Positions 1 to 8,678 are shown, counted from the stretch's first letter. The stretch: DNA of 64,000 nucleotides from Leadbetterella lacustris (GCA_965234335.1 OZ248456.1:1-64000); one strand, 5' to 3'. Notes: a model not told the origin generated them from the letters alone. A program made the numbers and translations.

Positions 1-1717
1 ATATGACCCGAACTGAAAGTTGTAATGAATATCCTTTTGAGTTAGTATCTTTGGGGGTAATTGAAGGATAATTAACCACTGTAGAGTAGTATGGAAGGGT
101 TGAGTTTGGTTTGAGTGATTTACGACCTGATTTAGGTGGTGTAATTATCACTTGTCGTCCTCCCTTCGGTCGGACTTCATCCCGTAATAGAACAGGGATA
201 TTAAAGTTTATCGTTAGTATATGAACCTTTTGTGTGTGGTCGTATTCAACGATGATGTCCTTTAACACCACCTGTAATAGTTCCTTTTTTAAGGTGTCGG
301 AAATGTCCCTCTTATCACGAACCTCTTTACCGAACCTTTCTAACCACTCATACCACAACTCTTCATTACCTAATTTTTGTAGTGAGTTCCTTAAATCTTC
401 AATTTCTATTTTAGTATTATTATATCTTTTAGTAAGGTCTTTTTTAAGTGATTTATAGATTTCAACAGAAGGATAATTGTTTAATACATTTTCAGTTTCA
501 ACTTTAACTAACCCTTTTTCAAGGTCATTTAACCTCTTTATTAGTTCAGTAATTTTCAATTCTTTCTCTTTAATAACCCTATCCATTTTATAGGATTTCA
601 TACTACTTCCAATAGTAGTTTTATCTTTCAACCAATCTTTTAATTCAATCGTATTTCCTAAAACATCAATTACCTTTTCCCATAGTATCTTATCCGTAGT
701 AGGTATATTCATACACCTCTTCATAGAACATATTTTACCATCATCAACACTCTTATTAAACTTTCTTTCAGACAGGGGACAATAATAGTGTCTAACACTC
801 TTATCAATTTTTATCCTTCCACCAATAGGTGTCCCACAAGAACAAATCATAAAATCACGAAACAAATAGAAGTTAGTTGTTCTATTAAACTGACCTTTCC
901 GTAATAATTTTAGTTTCCTTTTTTCTTGAACTATACCCCACAATTTATTAGATATTATTTGTGGTATTGTATTTGTGATTTTAAGATTTGTCTTCTTATC
1001 AACAAATACATCAACACCGATATAGATTTCATTTCTCAAAATAACTTGTAATGAACCCAAAGACCAATATAAATTTCCTCTCCTTGTTTTAACCCCATTT
1101 CTTTCAAGTTGTAATTTGATTTCTTTTAATGTCGTTCCTTGTGAGTATTCGTTGAAAATAAAAAGAACCCACTTACTTTCATCTTCATTTACTACCAATT
1201 TATTACCATTACCATCACTACATAATTTATACCCAAACGGACAATCACCTCCTCTCCAATAATTCAATTTTACTTTTTCAATTTTACCTAATCTACTCCT
1301 TTCAGTTCTTACCTTATTATCATATTGGGACACTTCACTTAAAATACCCAATATCATATTCTCCATATAATCCTGTGTATTATGAATACCATTACTCGTA
1401 TATAACACAACACAATTTTTCACCATCGTTCTCCTTATTGAGAACCAAGTAATTTGATTACGGGACAACCTGTCGGTATTCCATACATAAAGATTTTTAA
1501 TCTTACCTTCTTCCATCAACCTTAAAAGGTTCAACATTACAGGTCTATTTTCTAATGTATCCTTTGATGAGGAAATACCACCTTCATTATGAACTTGGTA
1601 TTTCATTCCTAACTTATTGGATAATTCAATACCAATTTCCCTTTGTGTCTTTAAGGATGTTCCTTCTTCTTGAATAGATGAACTAACCCTTGTATAGATG
1701 TGTAGAGTTTCTTTCAT
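1..1717 (-). CDS. Large serine recombinase (site-specific integrase/invertase), 3' end beyond window
   Basis: Reading the minus strand from an ATG at 1717 gives about 572 codons without a stop up to the window edge. The N-terminus carries the serine recombinase active site: YTRVSSSIQ with the nucleophile Ser12, and DRLSRN at about residues 82-87. A recombinase domain follows, then a zinc-ribbon-like CSCG...YYC segment and a lysine/glutamate-rich coiled-coil region ending near YYSTV. This is the large-serine-recombinase layout (catalytic, recombinase, zinc ribbon, coiled coil). Such enzymes cut and rejoin DNA at short attachment sites through a phosphoserine link. An AAAGGT stretch lies about 10 bases before the ATG. 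Codons 448-546 lie in a 297-bp segment that recurs inverted at 1785-2081 beside glmS. Whether it acts as an integrase or an invertase cannot be told without its other end. Confidence 0.9.
   Translation of the reverse strand, partial: MKETLHIYTRVSSSIQEEGTSLKTQREIGIELSNKLGMKYQVHNEGGISSSKDTLENRPVMLNLLRLMEEGKIKNLYVWNTDRLSRNQITWFSIRRTMVKNCVVLYTSNGIHNTQDYMENMILGILSEVSQYDNKVRTERSRLGKIEKVKLNYWRGGDCPFGYKLCSDGNGNKLVVNEDESKWVLFIFNEYSQGTTLKEIKLQLERNGVKTRRGNLYWSLGSLQVILRNEIYIGVDVFVDKKTNLKITNTIPQIISNKLWGIVQEKRKLKLLRKGQFNRTTNFYLFRDFMICSCGTPIGGRIKIDKSVRHYYCPLSERKFNKSVDDGKICSMKRCMNIPTTDKILWEKVIDVLGNTIELKDWLKDKTTIGSSMKSYKMDRVIKEKELKITELIKRLNDLEKGLVKVETENVLNNYPSVEIYKSLKKDLTKRYNNTKIEIEDLRNSLQKLGNEELWYEWLERFGKEVRDKRDISDTLKKELLQVVLKDIIVEYDHTQKVHILTINFNIPVLLRDEVRPKGGRQVIITPPKSGRKSLKPNSTLPYYSTVVNYPSITPKDTNSKGYSLQLSVRVI
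78..374 (+). repeat. Left arm of a 297-bp inverted repeat
   Basis: Base x here pairs with base 2159-x in the right arm (1785-2081); I saw no mismatch comparing the arms by eye. The arm lies within the recombinase coding region and its outer edge is ACTGTAGAGTAG read on the plus strand. Identity stops abruptly at both ends. The arms enclose 1410 bp containing the recombinase start and N-terminal domains. Confidence 0.95.
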
Positions 1718-1767
1718 TTAATACTACCTTTTATACTATTCCGTGTATCTGAAATTAGTAAAAGGAA

Positions 1768-2142
1768 ATGAAATACCCTAACATATTAGGTAATGAAGAG
1801 TTGTGGTATGAGTGGTTAGAAAGGTTCGGTAAAGAGGTTCGTGATAAGAGGGACATTTCCGACACCTTAAAAAAGGAACTATTACAGGTGGTGTTAAAGG
1901 ACATCATCGTTGAATACGACCACACACAAAAGGTTCATATACTAACGATAAACTTTAATATCCCTGTTCTATTACGGGATGAAGTCCGACCGAAGGGAGG
2001 ACGACAAGTGATAATTACACCACCTAAATCAGGTCGTAAATCACTCAAACCAAACTCAACCCTTCCATACTACTCTACAGTCACCGACTTAGCCAAGTTT
2101 CTTGGCTGGTCTACATTTCTTCCTCTCATTACAGCGATATAA
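1768..2142 (+). pseudogene. Inverted 3' fragment of the recombinase gene reading into antisense glmS
   Basis: A 124-codon open frame. After six unrelated residues it matches the recombinase C-terminal region from LGNEELWYEW to PYYSTV exactly. It then leaves the repeat and reads through antisense glmS (TDLAKFLGW...) to a stop at 2142. It lacks the catalytic and zinc-ribbon parts, so as it stands it is a fragment. If the 375-1784 segment inverted between the two repeat arms, this tail would become the C-terminus of the full recombinase in place of VNYPSITPK... . The antisense tail suggests the junction formed by insertion rather than by selection for this ending. Confidence 0.75.
1785..2081 (-). 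repeat. Right arm of the 297-bp inverted repeat, fused to the glmS 3' end
   Basis: This is an inverted copy of 78-374. Its outer 12 bases, read on the minus strand, are ACTGTAGAGTAG, which supply the last three glmS codons (Thr-Val-Glu) and its TAG stop. The glmS terminus and the recombinase-derived sequence therefore share this junction. It may be a recombination core or a chance match of the insertion site. Confidence 0.95.
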
Positions 2143-3908
2143 TATGACAATAGCTGTAAAGGAATAACGGTAAGCAAAGGCTGAAGTATCTCATCGGTAT
2201 TGGGTACTTCAATTGCAAAGTCCACCATTTCCTTCACTTGTACATCGCCCTCAGAAACTATAGCAATAACACGTCCTTTACGGGCTTTTACCTCCTGAAT
2301 ATTGGAAACCACCTTTTCGTAAGAACTGTCCTTCGTGGCAATAAAAACGACTGGCATATCTTCGTCTATCAAGGCAATAGGGCCATGCTTCATTTCTGCT
2401 GCAGGATAACCTTCGGCATGAATGTATGAAATTTCTTTAAGTTTTAAAGCACCTTCAAGTGCTACTGGAAAATTCAAACCCCTTCCCAAAAATATAAAAT
2501 TTGAAGCGAAAGTAAATAACTTTGAAATATCTTTAATTTCTTCAGCACTTCTGAGAATCTCCTCCACTTTTTGAGGAATTGCGGCCAATTGTATCAAAAG
2601 TCTTCTGTAGGTTTCATCATCTATGGTACCTTTTGCTTGTGCAGTAGCTATGGCCATCATTGTCAAAACCGTCACCTGTGCCGTAAATGCCTTTGTACTT
2701 GCCACACCTATCTCGGGCCCTGCATGTGTGTAGACTCCAGAATCAGTAATCCGTGAAATAGAAGAACCCACCACATTACAAACTCCTAAAATAATTGCTC
2801 CTTTTGACTTGGCAAGTTCCAATGCGGCCAAAGTATCCGCAGTCTCACCTGACTGAGAAATTGCTATCACAATATCTCCTTCCTTGATAATTGGATTGCG
2901 GTATCTAAACTCCGAAGCGTATTCCACCTCAACATTTATTCTTGCCAACTCTTCAAAAAGATATTCTCCTACCAAACCTGCATGCCACGATGTGCCACAT
3001 GCCACAAAAACTATCCTTTTTGCTTTTGCCAGTTTTGTAATATAATTTCTTAAGCCACCCAATTGTATTATCGCTTCCTCGGCATTCACTCTACCTCGAA
3101 GACAATCAGCGATAGACTTAGTTTGTTCGAATATTTCTTTCAGCATAAAGTGATCATAGCCACCTTTTTCTATTGCCGCCAATTCAAGCTCAACAGTCTG
3201 AATATAAGGATCCTGCTGTTCATTTTGAAGATTTTTAACAGTAAGCCCTTCAGCATTTACCACAGCAATTTCTAAATCGTCTAGATACACCACCTCTTTA
3301 GTGTACTCTATTATCGGCGTGGCATCCGAAGCAAAAAAATATTCGCCTTTTCCAATACCTATTACCAAAGGACTACCTTTTCTGGCTGCTACCAATTGAT
3401 TGGGATTCTCAGCGTCAAGCACCACAATGGCATAAGCACCCACAACCTCCTTCAACGCTATCCTAACCGCCTCAGGCAAATGACATTTCTTTGATTTTTG
3501 TATTTCTTCAATAAAATTCACCAAAACTTCTGTATCTGTTTGGCTATGAAAAACATAACCTTTGTTCATAAGTATCTGTTTAATAGAAGAATAGTTTTCT
3601 ATTATTCCATTGTGAACAATTGCAAACCGCCCAGAATTAGACTTATGGGGATGTGCATTGACATCATTCGGTTCGCCATGTGTAGCCCACCGAGTGTGAC
3701 CAATACCAATGTTAGCTAAAATAAGGCCTTTGTCCAAAACATTCTCAAGGTCTATTACCTTGCCCTTTTTCTTGAAAACTCCTAAGCCATTCTCGTTGAG
3801 GATGGCTATTCCTGAACTGTCATATCCTCTATATTCTAATCTTTTTAGACCCTTAATAATTAATGAAGCAGCGTCCCTTTGTCCGATATAAGCTACAATT
3901 CCACACAT
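2070..3908 (-). CDS. glmS: Glutamine--fructose-6-phosphate aminotransferase (isomerizing)
   Basis: Converts fructose-6-phosphate and glutamine to glucosamine-6-phosphate and glutamate, the entry step to UDP-GlcNAc for peptidoglycan and lipopolysaccharide; cytosolic. At 612 residues it is full length. It opens MCGIVAYIG, with Cys2 as the N-terminal glutaminase nucleophile. Two SIS sugar-phosphate domains follow (about 290-420 and 460-600), with CGTSWHAG and SQSGETADT in the first. It ends in the family-typical PRNLAKSVTVE. The last codons and stop lie inside the recombinase-derived repeat, yet the protein end is intact. Neighbours on the same strand are a DUF4270 lipoprotein and a GT5-N gene, a pairing I recall from other Bacteroidota. 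Confidence 0.98.
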   Translation of the reverse strand: MCGIVAYIGQRDAASLIIKGLKRLEYRGYDSSGIAILNENGLGVFKKKGKVIDLENVLDKGLILANIGIGHTRWATHGEPNDVNAHPHKSNSGRFAIVHNGIIENYSSIKQILMNKGYVFHSQTDTEVLVNFIEEIQKSKKCHLPEAVRIALKEVVGAYAIVVLDAENPNQLVAARKGSPLVIGIGKGEYFFASDATPIIEYTKEVVYLDDLEIAVVNAEGLTVKNLQNEQQDPYIQTVELELAAIEKGGYDHFMLKEIFEQTKSIADCLRGRVNAEEAIIQLGGLRNYITKLAKAKRIVFVACGTSWHAGLVGEYLFEELARINVEVEYASEFRYRNPIIKEGDIVIAISQSGETADTLAALELAKSKGAIILGVCNVVGSSISRITDSGVYTHAGPEIGVASTKAFTAQVTVLTMMAIATAQAKGTIDDETYRRLLIQLAAIPQKVEEILRSAEEIKDISKLFTFASNFIFLGRGLNFPVALEGALKLKEISYIHAEGYPAAEMKHGPIALIDEDMPVVFIATKDSSYEKVVSNIQEVKARKGRVIAIVSEGDVQVKEMVDFAIEVPNTDEILQPLLTVIPLQLLSYYIAVMRGRNVDQPRNLAKSVTVE

Positions 3909-4202
3909 AATTTTCTTGAAATATTACAATTAGAAACATAAAAATATTACAAAACTATTAATAATTTTTCAGGAAAAAGCTTTTTGGAATTTTAAATAAA
4001 TTTAAAAATGGCTTCTTGTAAAACACGCTCATAAACCATCTTTAAAACTTTGAATATCTGAAAGTTAATTAAAATATTTTTTTACCAACAAAGCTGGTTA
4101 TACTATATTATTTTAATAAATATGAATCTAGAAAAACCAAAATCAAAAGGAATCGAAAACTTGAAATAATCATATTTCTACCCTGCCTCAAAAACGTAAG
4201 CA
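3909..4202. other. AT-rich intergenic spacer upstream of glmS
   Basis: About 300 bases of very AT-rich sequence between glmS and the terminator of the DUF4270 gene. It probably holds the glmS promoter, but I could not pick a convincing -7 element. No coding frame or RNA gene was recognised. Confidence 0.5.
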
Positions 4203-4226
4203 AAAAAAAAGAGCTCCTTGAGCTCT
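4203..4226 (-). terminator. Rho-independent terminator of the DUF4270 gene
   Basis: On the minus strand, directly after the DUF4270 stop, AAGAGCTC and GAGCTCTT form a stem around a short loop and are followed by a run of T. Confidence 0.85.
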
Positions 4227-5575
4227 TAATATTTTGTATAGTATATTTTTAGTTTTGGTTTTAAAAAAACCGACCTTCGAAGATTGTCACTTGCCAGTAG
4301 TCCACTTCCAGAGGCTATTACAGCAGCAGGCATTATCATTAGACTATTGGAGCCGCTTACTTTATTTGTGAATTTCTGAAGGAAATTCGTGATGTCCATG
4401 TTTATCGTATTAGTGGAATCTACCAGAGAATACACCACGCCTGCGAGATCGTTACCATTTGGGGTGAGATAGGTCAGAGAATTCAAACTATTTCTAGTCT
4501 GCTGATTCTTGGCTCCAACTTCCGCCAAAACATAATTCATCACCTTTGGATGCAAAGCGTTGATTGATTCAGACTTCAATTTAAATTCCAAAATAGCTTT
4601 ACTAACCCTTATATTTGACCCTAAGTTTTTAACTTTCGTGAAGTCTATTTTAGTACTTATACCGCTTCCCCCCTGCACGAAAGACGTATTGCCAGTCAAC
4701 TTAGTACTTATCTCATTTTTCGATTTCGATAACTCTGACAACACAGAACCGCTTCTGTCAAAATCAATAGAAGAGTGACGTGGGCCATTTAGATCAAATG
4801 CATAATTATATTTGGTTGTATCACCTTCATAATGCCAATTGGCAACCAAAGTGCTAGTGGATGCACTCAAAGGGCCAGTTATGAACGAATAGACAGCTTT
4901 ATTAGTCCCCTCTGGTACAATAGCAAAACCCCTAATCGCAGCAGAGAATTTAGAATTTTCAGCACCAGCCGTTGGTGCCGCATTTAGAATTTCCTGAGCA
5001 ATATTTTTTGGCAAGTTTATAAATACCGCAATTTTTGTATTTGACTCACTCACAAACGATTTTGAATTTATTCCAAATCTTGCCAATGATACCTCTTCAT
5101 ACGCCAAACTTTCGTTGCCGTTGTAGTTTTTAGTATAATTCATAGGACTTTTAAGCCTGTAAATATTATAGAAACTACGGGTAACAGTATCACCATAGGT
5201 CAAACCTGAGTTTACAATTCTAAGCCTTAAGGAATCCGCTATCGGGTTTGCTTTAACCCGAAAAGTATCTAAAGCAGTAGTACCTGTTCTGGTAACATAA
5301 GTCACCAAGGATGGCTGAAAGTAGGAGGATGCCTTGATTAAACCGAAAACCGGATCATTAACCATACCTGCAAGGATATAACTAGACTTGCCATTAACGG
5401 CAGAATCAGAAATTATAGTGGAAACATCCAAACTCAAGGTATCAGTAAATACTGCTGTGGCGTTAGCATTACCGTTGAAATCAAAACCAATATCTGATGG
5501 ATTTTCACAAGAAAAGAAAAGAACTGTAAGAAGCACTAAGCTCAATTTCTGTAAGTCAATAAGAATTTTTTTCAT
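4226..5575 (-). CDS. DUF4270 family lipoprotein
   Basis: I chose the ATG at 5575 because the protein then opens MKKILIDLQK, a hydrophobic stretch and the lipobox FFSCEN, a lipoprotein signal; the longer frame would overlap the upstream gene. The mature part (about 425 residues) is Ser/Thr/Asn-rich with alternating beta-type sequence, as in Bacteroidetes DUF4270 proteins, whose function is not established. It lies 7 bp after the GT5-N gene on the same strand, so the two are probably cotranscribed, and a strong terminator follows. It is likely anchored in the outer membrane or periplasm; no enzymatic motif was recognised. Confidence 0.8.
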   Translation of the reverse strand: MKKILIDLQKLSLVLLTVLFFSCENPSDIGFDFNGNANATAVFTDTLSLDVSTIISDSAVNGKSSYILAGMVNDPVFGLIKASSYFQPSLVTYVTRTGTTALDTFRVKANPIADSLRLRIVNSGLTYGDTVTRSFYNIYRLKSPMNYTKNYNGNESLAYEEVSLARFGINSKSFVSESNTKIAVFINLPKNIAQEILNAAPTAGAENSKFSAAIRGFAIVPEGTNKAVYSFITGPLSASTSTLVANWHYEGDTTKYNYAFDLNGPRHSSIDFDRSGSVLSELSKSKNEISTKLTGNTSFVQGGSGISTKIDFTKVKNLGSNIRVSKAILEFKLKSESINALHPKVMNYVLAEVGAKNQQTRNSLNSLTYLTPNGNDLAGVVYSLVDSTNTINMDITNFLQKFTNKVSGSNSLMIMPAAVIASGSGLLASDNLRRSVFLKPKLKIYYTKY

Positions 5576-5582
5576 AAAATAA

Positions 5583-6392
5583 TCAATCTGCCAGCTCCGT
5601 GTAAAGGTTAAAGAATGTTTCAGCGGAGTTTTCGTCATCAATAAAAGAATCAATTTGTCTGTCGGCCGTTTCGTTCAACGCATTTTTTATTGAATCATTC
5701 AATGATGGGTTTGCGGTAACAACTACATCTGCATACTGACATCCAATTTTTATGAAACCGAGGAAATCTTGAGACCTAAGATTGGCTAAGTTTTCATCGC
5801 TTATATCCATCATTTTAACTTTTGGAAACATATCGTCGGTGAATTTATGTTCAAAGACATTGTTGTATACCGTAAAAATGGTTTTGGTGTTCTTAAAAAT
5901 AGGGTCGTTTTTATAAGTAGTTTTTAAGTACAAAGGAATCAACGCAGTCATCCAATCTGTACAATGAACTATATCTGGAGCCCATCCAAGTTTCTTCACT
6001 GTTTCTAACGCTCCTTTACAGAAGAAAATTGCACGCTCGTCATTGTCATCGTAGAAATTGCCGGTTTTGTCGGTAAAGACAGTTTTCCTTTGGAAATAAT
6101 CTTCGTTATCTAAGAAATAAACCTGTAATTTAGCCGAAGGAATAGATGCCACCTTGATAATTAATGGTTTTTCTTCTTCGCCGATACTTATATTGATTCC
6201 CGAAAGACGTACCACCTCGTGAAGTCTATGTTTTCTTTCGTTGATCAGTCCAAATCGTGGTATTAGTATCCTTATCTCCATGCCTCTTTCCTGCATTTCC
6301 TGTGGGAGTTTCCTTAACAAAGAGGCGATTTCTGAAATTTCTAAAAACGGGTCAATTTCGGAGGAGATGTATAAAATACGCAGTTTACTCAT
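5583..6392 (-). CDS. Glycogen/starch synthase N-terminal-domain protein (GT5-like, single domain)
   Basis: At 269 residues it covers only the N-terminal Rossmann half of a GT5 glycogen synthase (usual length about 470). Family features include the start RILYISSEIDPF, PDIVHCTDWMTALIPLYL (matching the DWHTA region) and FTVYNNVFEH (matching the HNxxYQG region). The ADP-glucose-binding KTGGL motif expected after SSE is replaced by FLEISEI, and the C-terminal GT-B domain is absent. Short homologs of this kind are, from memory, common in Bacteroidota next to DUF4270 genes, so this is probably not a recent truncation. Glycogen synthase activity is unlikely. It starts the tight pair with the DUF4270 gene. 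Confidence 0.75.
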   Translation of the reverse strand: MSKLRILYISSEIDPFLEISEIASLLRKLPQEMQERGMEIRILIPRFGLINERKHRLHEVVRLSGINISIGEEEKPLIIKVASIPSAKLQVYFLDNEDYFQRKTVFTDKTGNFYDDNDERAIFFCKGALETVKKLGWAPDIVHCTDWMTALIPLYLKTTYKNDPIFKNTKTIFTVYNNVFEHKFTDDMFPKVKMMDISDENLANLRSQDFLGFIKIGCQYADVVVTANPSLNDSIKNALNETADRQIDSFIDDENSAETFFNLYTELAD

Positions 6393-6562
6393 AAAAAACC
6401 AATAATGTATCTAAAATGTAGTATCTAAAACAAATACGACCGCAAAGATACTAAAAAATAATCTATTAATATGCAAGTGTTTGAAACAAATTAACTTTCA
6501 GCCATTCGGAATATACTCCAAAAGACCACTTTTTTAGTGCCATTTTGCTAGATAATGCGAAA

Positions 6563-7972
6563 TTATAAAGCCTTGAGGCAGCAATTGCCCTCTATCCACA
6601 TCAGCCGCAAACCTAAAAATGCCAAATGAGCGTTGGTGTATTCAAAAATAGAACCATTGCCTTCTATGGTTATTTCGAAATATTCTCTCAAAGACCCTCC
6701 ATAAACTTGCTCCGCTATTTTCTGAATATCCTTGTAGGTATACCCTCGCTTCATGTTACCAAACTTTACCCACAACAACCTCATGACATTATCCAAAGAC
6801 CTTTTTCCCTTGAATTTCTGTTTAATTTTCAAATCCAAAATTAGAGCCACAATGGCCCCCTTGCTGTAAACACTTACCTTTTTGTTGGGCGTACCTTTTT
6901 CATAGCCATCCACCCAAAGATCAAAACTGCTTTCTAGAAGTGATTGCGAAGCATAATCGGCCTCCTCAAAATGCCTGCGAAAAGTAGTTTCCAGTTCGTG
7001 AAGATACTCCTCATAGCTTATTACGCAACTTTCAAATAGTATTTTGTCGCCGTAATAGGTTGTAAAGCCTTCCGCAACAAAACAAGTCTCAAAGTAATTT
7101 TCCTTTCCGTAGTCATAGGGGAGTAGTTCTGTGGGACGAATTTTAGCGATATTCCATGTATGAAAAAGCTCGTGGGACGCTAATCCGAGAAGGTCTTTAT
7201 AATAAGCCTCTGGCAAAACCCCGTTTTCTCCCAAAATCATCATAGTGGAGTTGCGGTGCTCCACTCCATGGTAATACGTCGCTTCTGGAACAATCAGCAT
7301 AAAGTGATAATCCTCCTCAGGAAATTCGCCAAAAAGCTGAATTTGCGATTCCGCAACTTTAGATAAATCGTTGATTAACTTATGTTTATCAATCTTGAAA
7401 ACCCCTTCAATCCAAACATGAAACGAAACCTCCCCCACTTTAAATCTTTCATGAAAAATACCTTTTGATAGAATAAAAGGTGAATCAAAAAAGTGGTGAA
7501 AATCTTTTGGATGAAGCTTCAAAGTATTTTCTTGAAAAATGGCCTCTAAACCACCAGAGTAGTGACATTCGACACGTTGTCGATCAATATTTACTTCAAA
7601 AGTTTGATTCAGCAATTTGGGTAGATACAAACACAGGTTCACTGGGTTAATGTAAACAAAATTCCTGTTGACAAAACTTGAGCCGGCATTCAGCTCTTTG
7701 GCAAAATATTGATATCGAATTTCTACGTTTTTACCGCTCGTGTCATCCATGTGCCAGACGTTCTTTTGGGATTTTCGCCATTCAAGTTTTTCCCCATTTT
7801 GCTCTCTACTACTAAAATTCAAGACATTTTTGGCGAAATTCTGTAATTGATACCTACCTGGCCGCCACATGGGTAAGTGCAGCTCCAAACTCTTTTCTTG
7901 TACCTTTGGTATCAAAATCCTGATATCGACAAGGTTATTTTCGGGAAGAAATGAAAAAAAGTATTGAATCAT
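6563..7972 (-). CDS. M61-family metallopeptidase (glycyl aminopeptidase-like)
   Basis: A 469-residue protein with an N-terminal beta domain typical of M61 peptidases (PMWRPGRYQLQNFA). The zinc site is SHELFHTWN (His267, Glu268, His271), with the third ligand Glu in AEGFTTYYGD (about residue 301). M61 enzymes cleave N-terminal residues, with a preference for Gly/Ala in characterised members. Most homologs are near 600 residues and carry a C-terminal PDZ domain; here the protein ends shortly after the peptidase domain, so PDZ appears to be missing. No signal peptide is seen, so it is probably cytosolic. It is divergent from rpmH across a 97-bp spacer. Confidence 0.85.
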   Translation of the reverse strand: MIQYFFSFLPENNLVDIRILIPKVQEKSLELHLPMWRPGRYQLQNFAKNVLNFSSREQNGEKLEWRKSQKNVWHMDDTSGKNVEIRYQYFAKELNAGSSFVNRNFVYINPVNLCLYLPKLLNQTFEVNIDRQRVECHYSGGLEAIFQENTLKLHPKDFHHFFDSPFILSKGIFHERFKVGEVSFHVWIEGVFKIDKHKLINDLSKVAESQIQLFGEFPEEDYHFMLIVPEATYYHGVEHRNSTMMILGENGVLPEAYYKDLLGLASHELFHTWNIAKIRPTELLPYDYGKENYFETCFVAEGFTTYYGDKILFESCVISYEEYLHELETTFRRHFEEADYASQSLLESSFDLWVDGYEKGTPNKKVSVYSKGAIVALILDLKIKQKFKGKRSLDNVMRLLWVKFGNMKRGYTYKDIQKIAEQVYGGSLREYFEITIEGNGSIFEYTNAHLAFLGLRLMWIEGNCCLKAL

Positions 7973-8006
7973 TAGAACGGGAGTTTTTTTATTAAAAAAT
8001 ATTTGA

Positions 8007-8014
8007 TACCTTTG
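8007..8014 (+). promoter_or_regulatory. Bacteroidetes -7 promoter element for rpmH-rnpA
   Basis: TACCTTTG fits the TAnnTTTG consensus. It lies 55 bp before the rpmH start in the divergent spacer with the M61 gene. The -33 box is weak. Confidence 0.6.
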
Positions 8015-8069
8015 CAGTCCAATTCAGGATTGAGGAACAAAATTAATAGAAAATTAATAGAAAAAGGAT

Positions 8070-8225
8070 ATGAAACGTACATTCCAACCATCAAATAGAA
8101 AGCGTGCCAACAAACACGGATTTCGTGAGCGTATGTCTACTCCAGGCGGAAGAAGAGTAATTACTGCTCGTCGTGCTAGAGGTAGAGCTAAATTATCGGT
8201 TTCGGATGAAAAATCTCACAAATAA
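8070..8225 (+). CDS. rpmH: 50S ribosomal protein L34
   Basis: A 51-residue, highly basic protein beginning MKRTFQPSNRKRANKHGFRE with GGRRVITARRARGRAKL following, the unmistakable L34 signature. It is part of the large ribosomal subunit. An AAAAAGG ribosome-binding stretch sits just before the ATG. It precedes rnpA in the order conserved across bacteria. The C-terminal tail SVSDEKSHK is slightly longer than in enteric L34. Confidence 0.97.
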   Translation: MKRTFQPSNRKRANKHGFRERMSTPGGRRVITARRARGRAKLSVSDEKSHK

Positions 8226-8257
8226 AATTTGAGGTTTTACATTTTTTTAAGATATTA

Positions 8258-8278
8258 GCCGCATCATGCGGCTTTTTT
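8258..8278 (+). terminator. Hairpin with T-run between rpmH and rnpA
   Basis: GCCGCA and TGCGGC form a perfect stem around a three-base loop, followed by six T. It probably lowers rnpA expression relative to rpmH by partial termination. Confidence 0.85.
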
Positions 8279-8291
8279 CATATATACCTCA

Positions 8292-8678
8292 GTGAACAAA
8301 AAGTTTAGTTTCGGCAAAAAAGAGCGAATAAAAAGCAAAAAGGTGATTTCGGCACTCTTTGACCGTACATCAGCTGACAATCACTCTTTTTTAATTTATC
8401 CCTACAAGGTTATTTATTCAACCGAGAAAACAGACATTGAAATTCCAGAACAATTGCCTCAAGTTTTGATTTCAGTTTCAAAACGAAAATTCAAAAATGC
8501 CACCGACCGCAACACCATTAAAAGAAGAACTAAAGAGGCTTATCGGCTCAATAAAATACGCTGCACGCGACCCATGTCGCTAGGCTTGGTTTATGTAGCT
8601 AACGAAATCCTTGATTTTATTATTTTAGAAAAAGCAATGAAGTTAGTCCTTGGACGTATTGAAAAGGAAACTCGTTAA
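8292..8678 (+). CDS. rnpA: Ribonuclease P protein component
   Basis: A 128-residue basic protein and subunit of RNase P, which matures tRNA 5' ends together with the M1 RNA. The family motif is clear: KRKFKNATDRNTIKRRTKEA (RNxxKR type). The start codon is GTG at 8292 followed by AACAAAAAG; no better start is near. The gene follows rpmH, the usual order. Its last 36 bases overlap the 3' end of a convergent membrane-protein gene. Confidence 0.93.
   Translation: MNKKFSFGKKERIKSKKVISALFDRTSADNHSFLIYPYKVIYSTEKTDIEIPEQLPQVLISVSKRKFKNATDRNTIKRRTKEAYRLNKIRCTRPMSLGLVYVANEILDFIILEKAMKLVLGRIEKETR

Noticed and set aside
2060..2095. Tn7-type insertion at the glmS terminus
   Set aside because: No tnsABCD-like genes or Tn7-type end repeats are visible; the adjacent gene is a serine recombinase.
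5576..5653. Longer start for the DUF4270 protein
   Set aside because: It would overlap the GT5-N gene and bury the lipoprotein signal 26 residues inside.
8643..8678. Convergent overlap of rnpA and the membrane-protein gene as an antisense regulatory device
   Set aside because: A 36-bp tail overlap is common in compact genomes and nothing else supports regulation.
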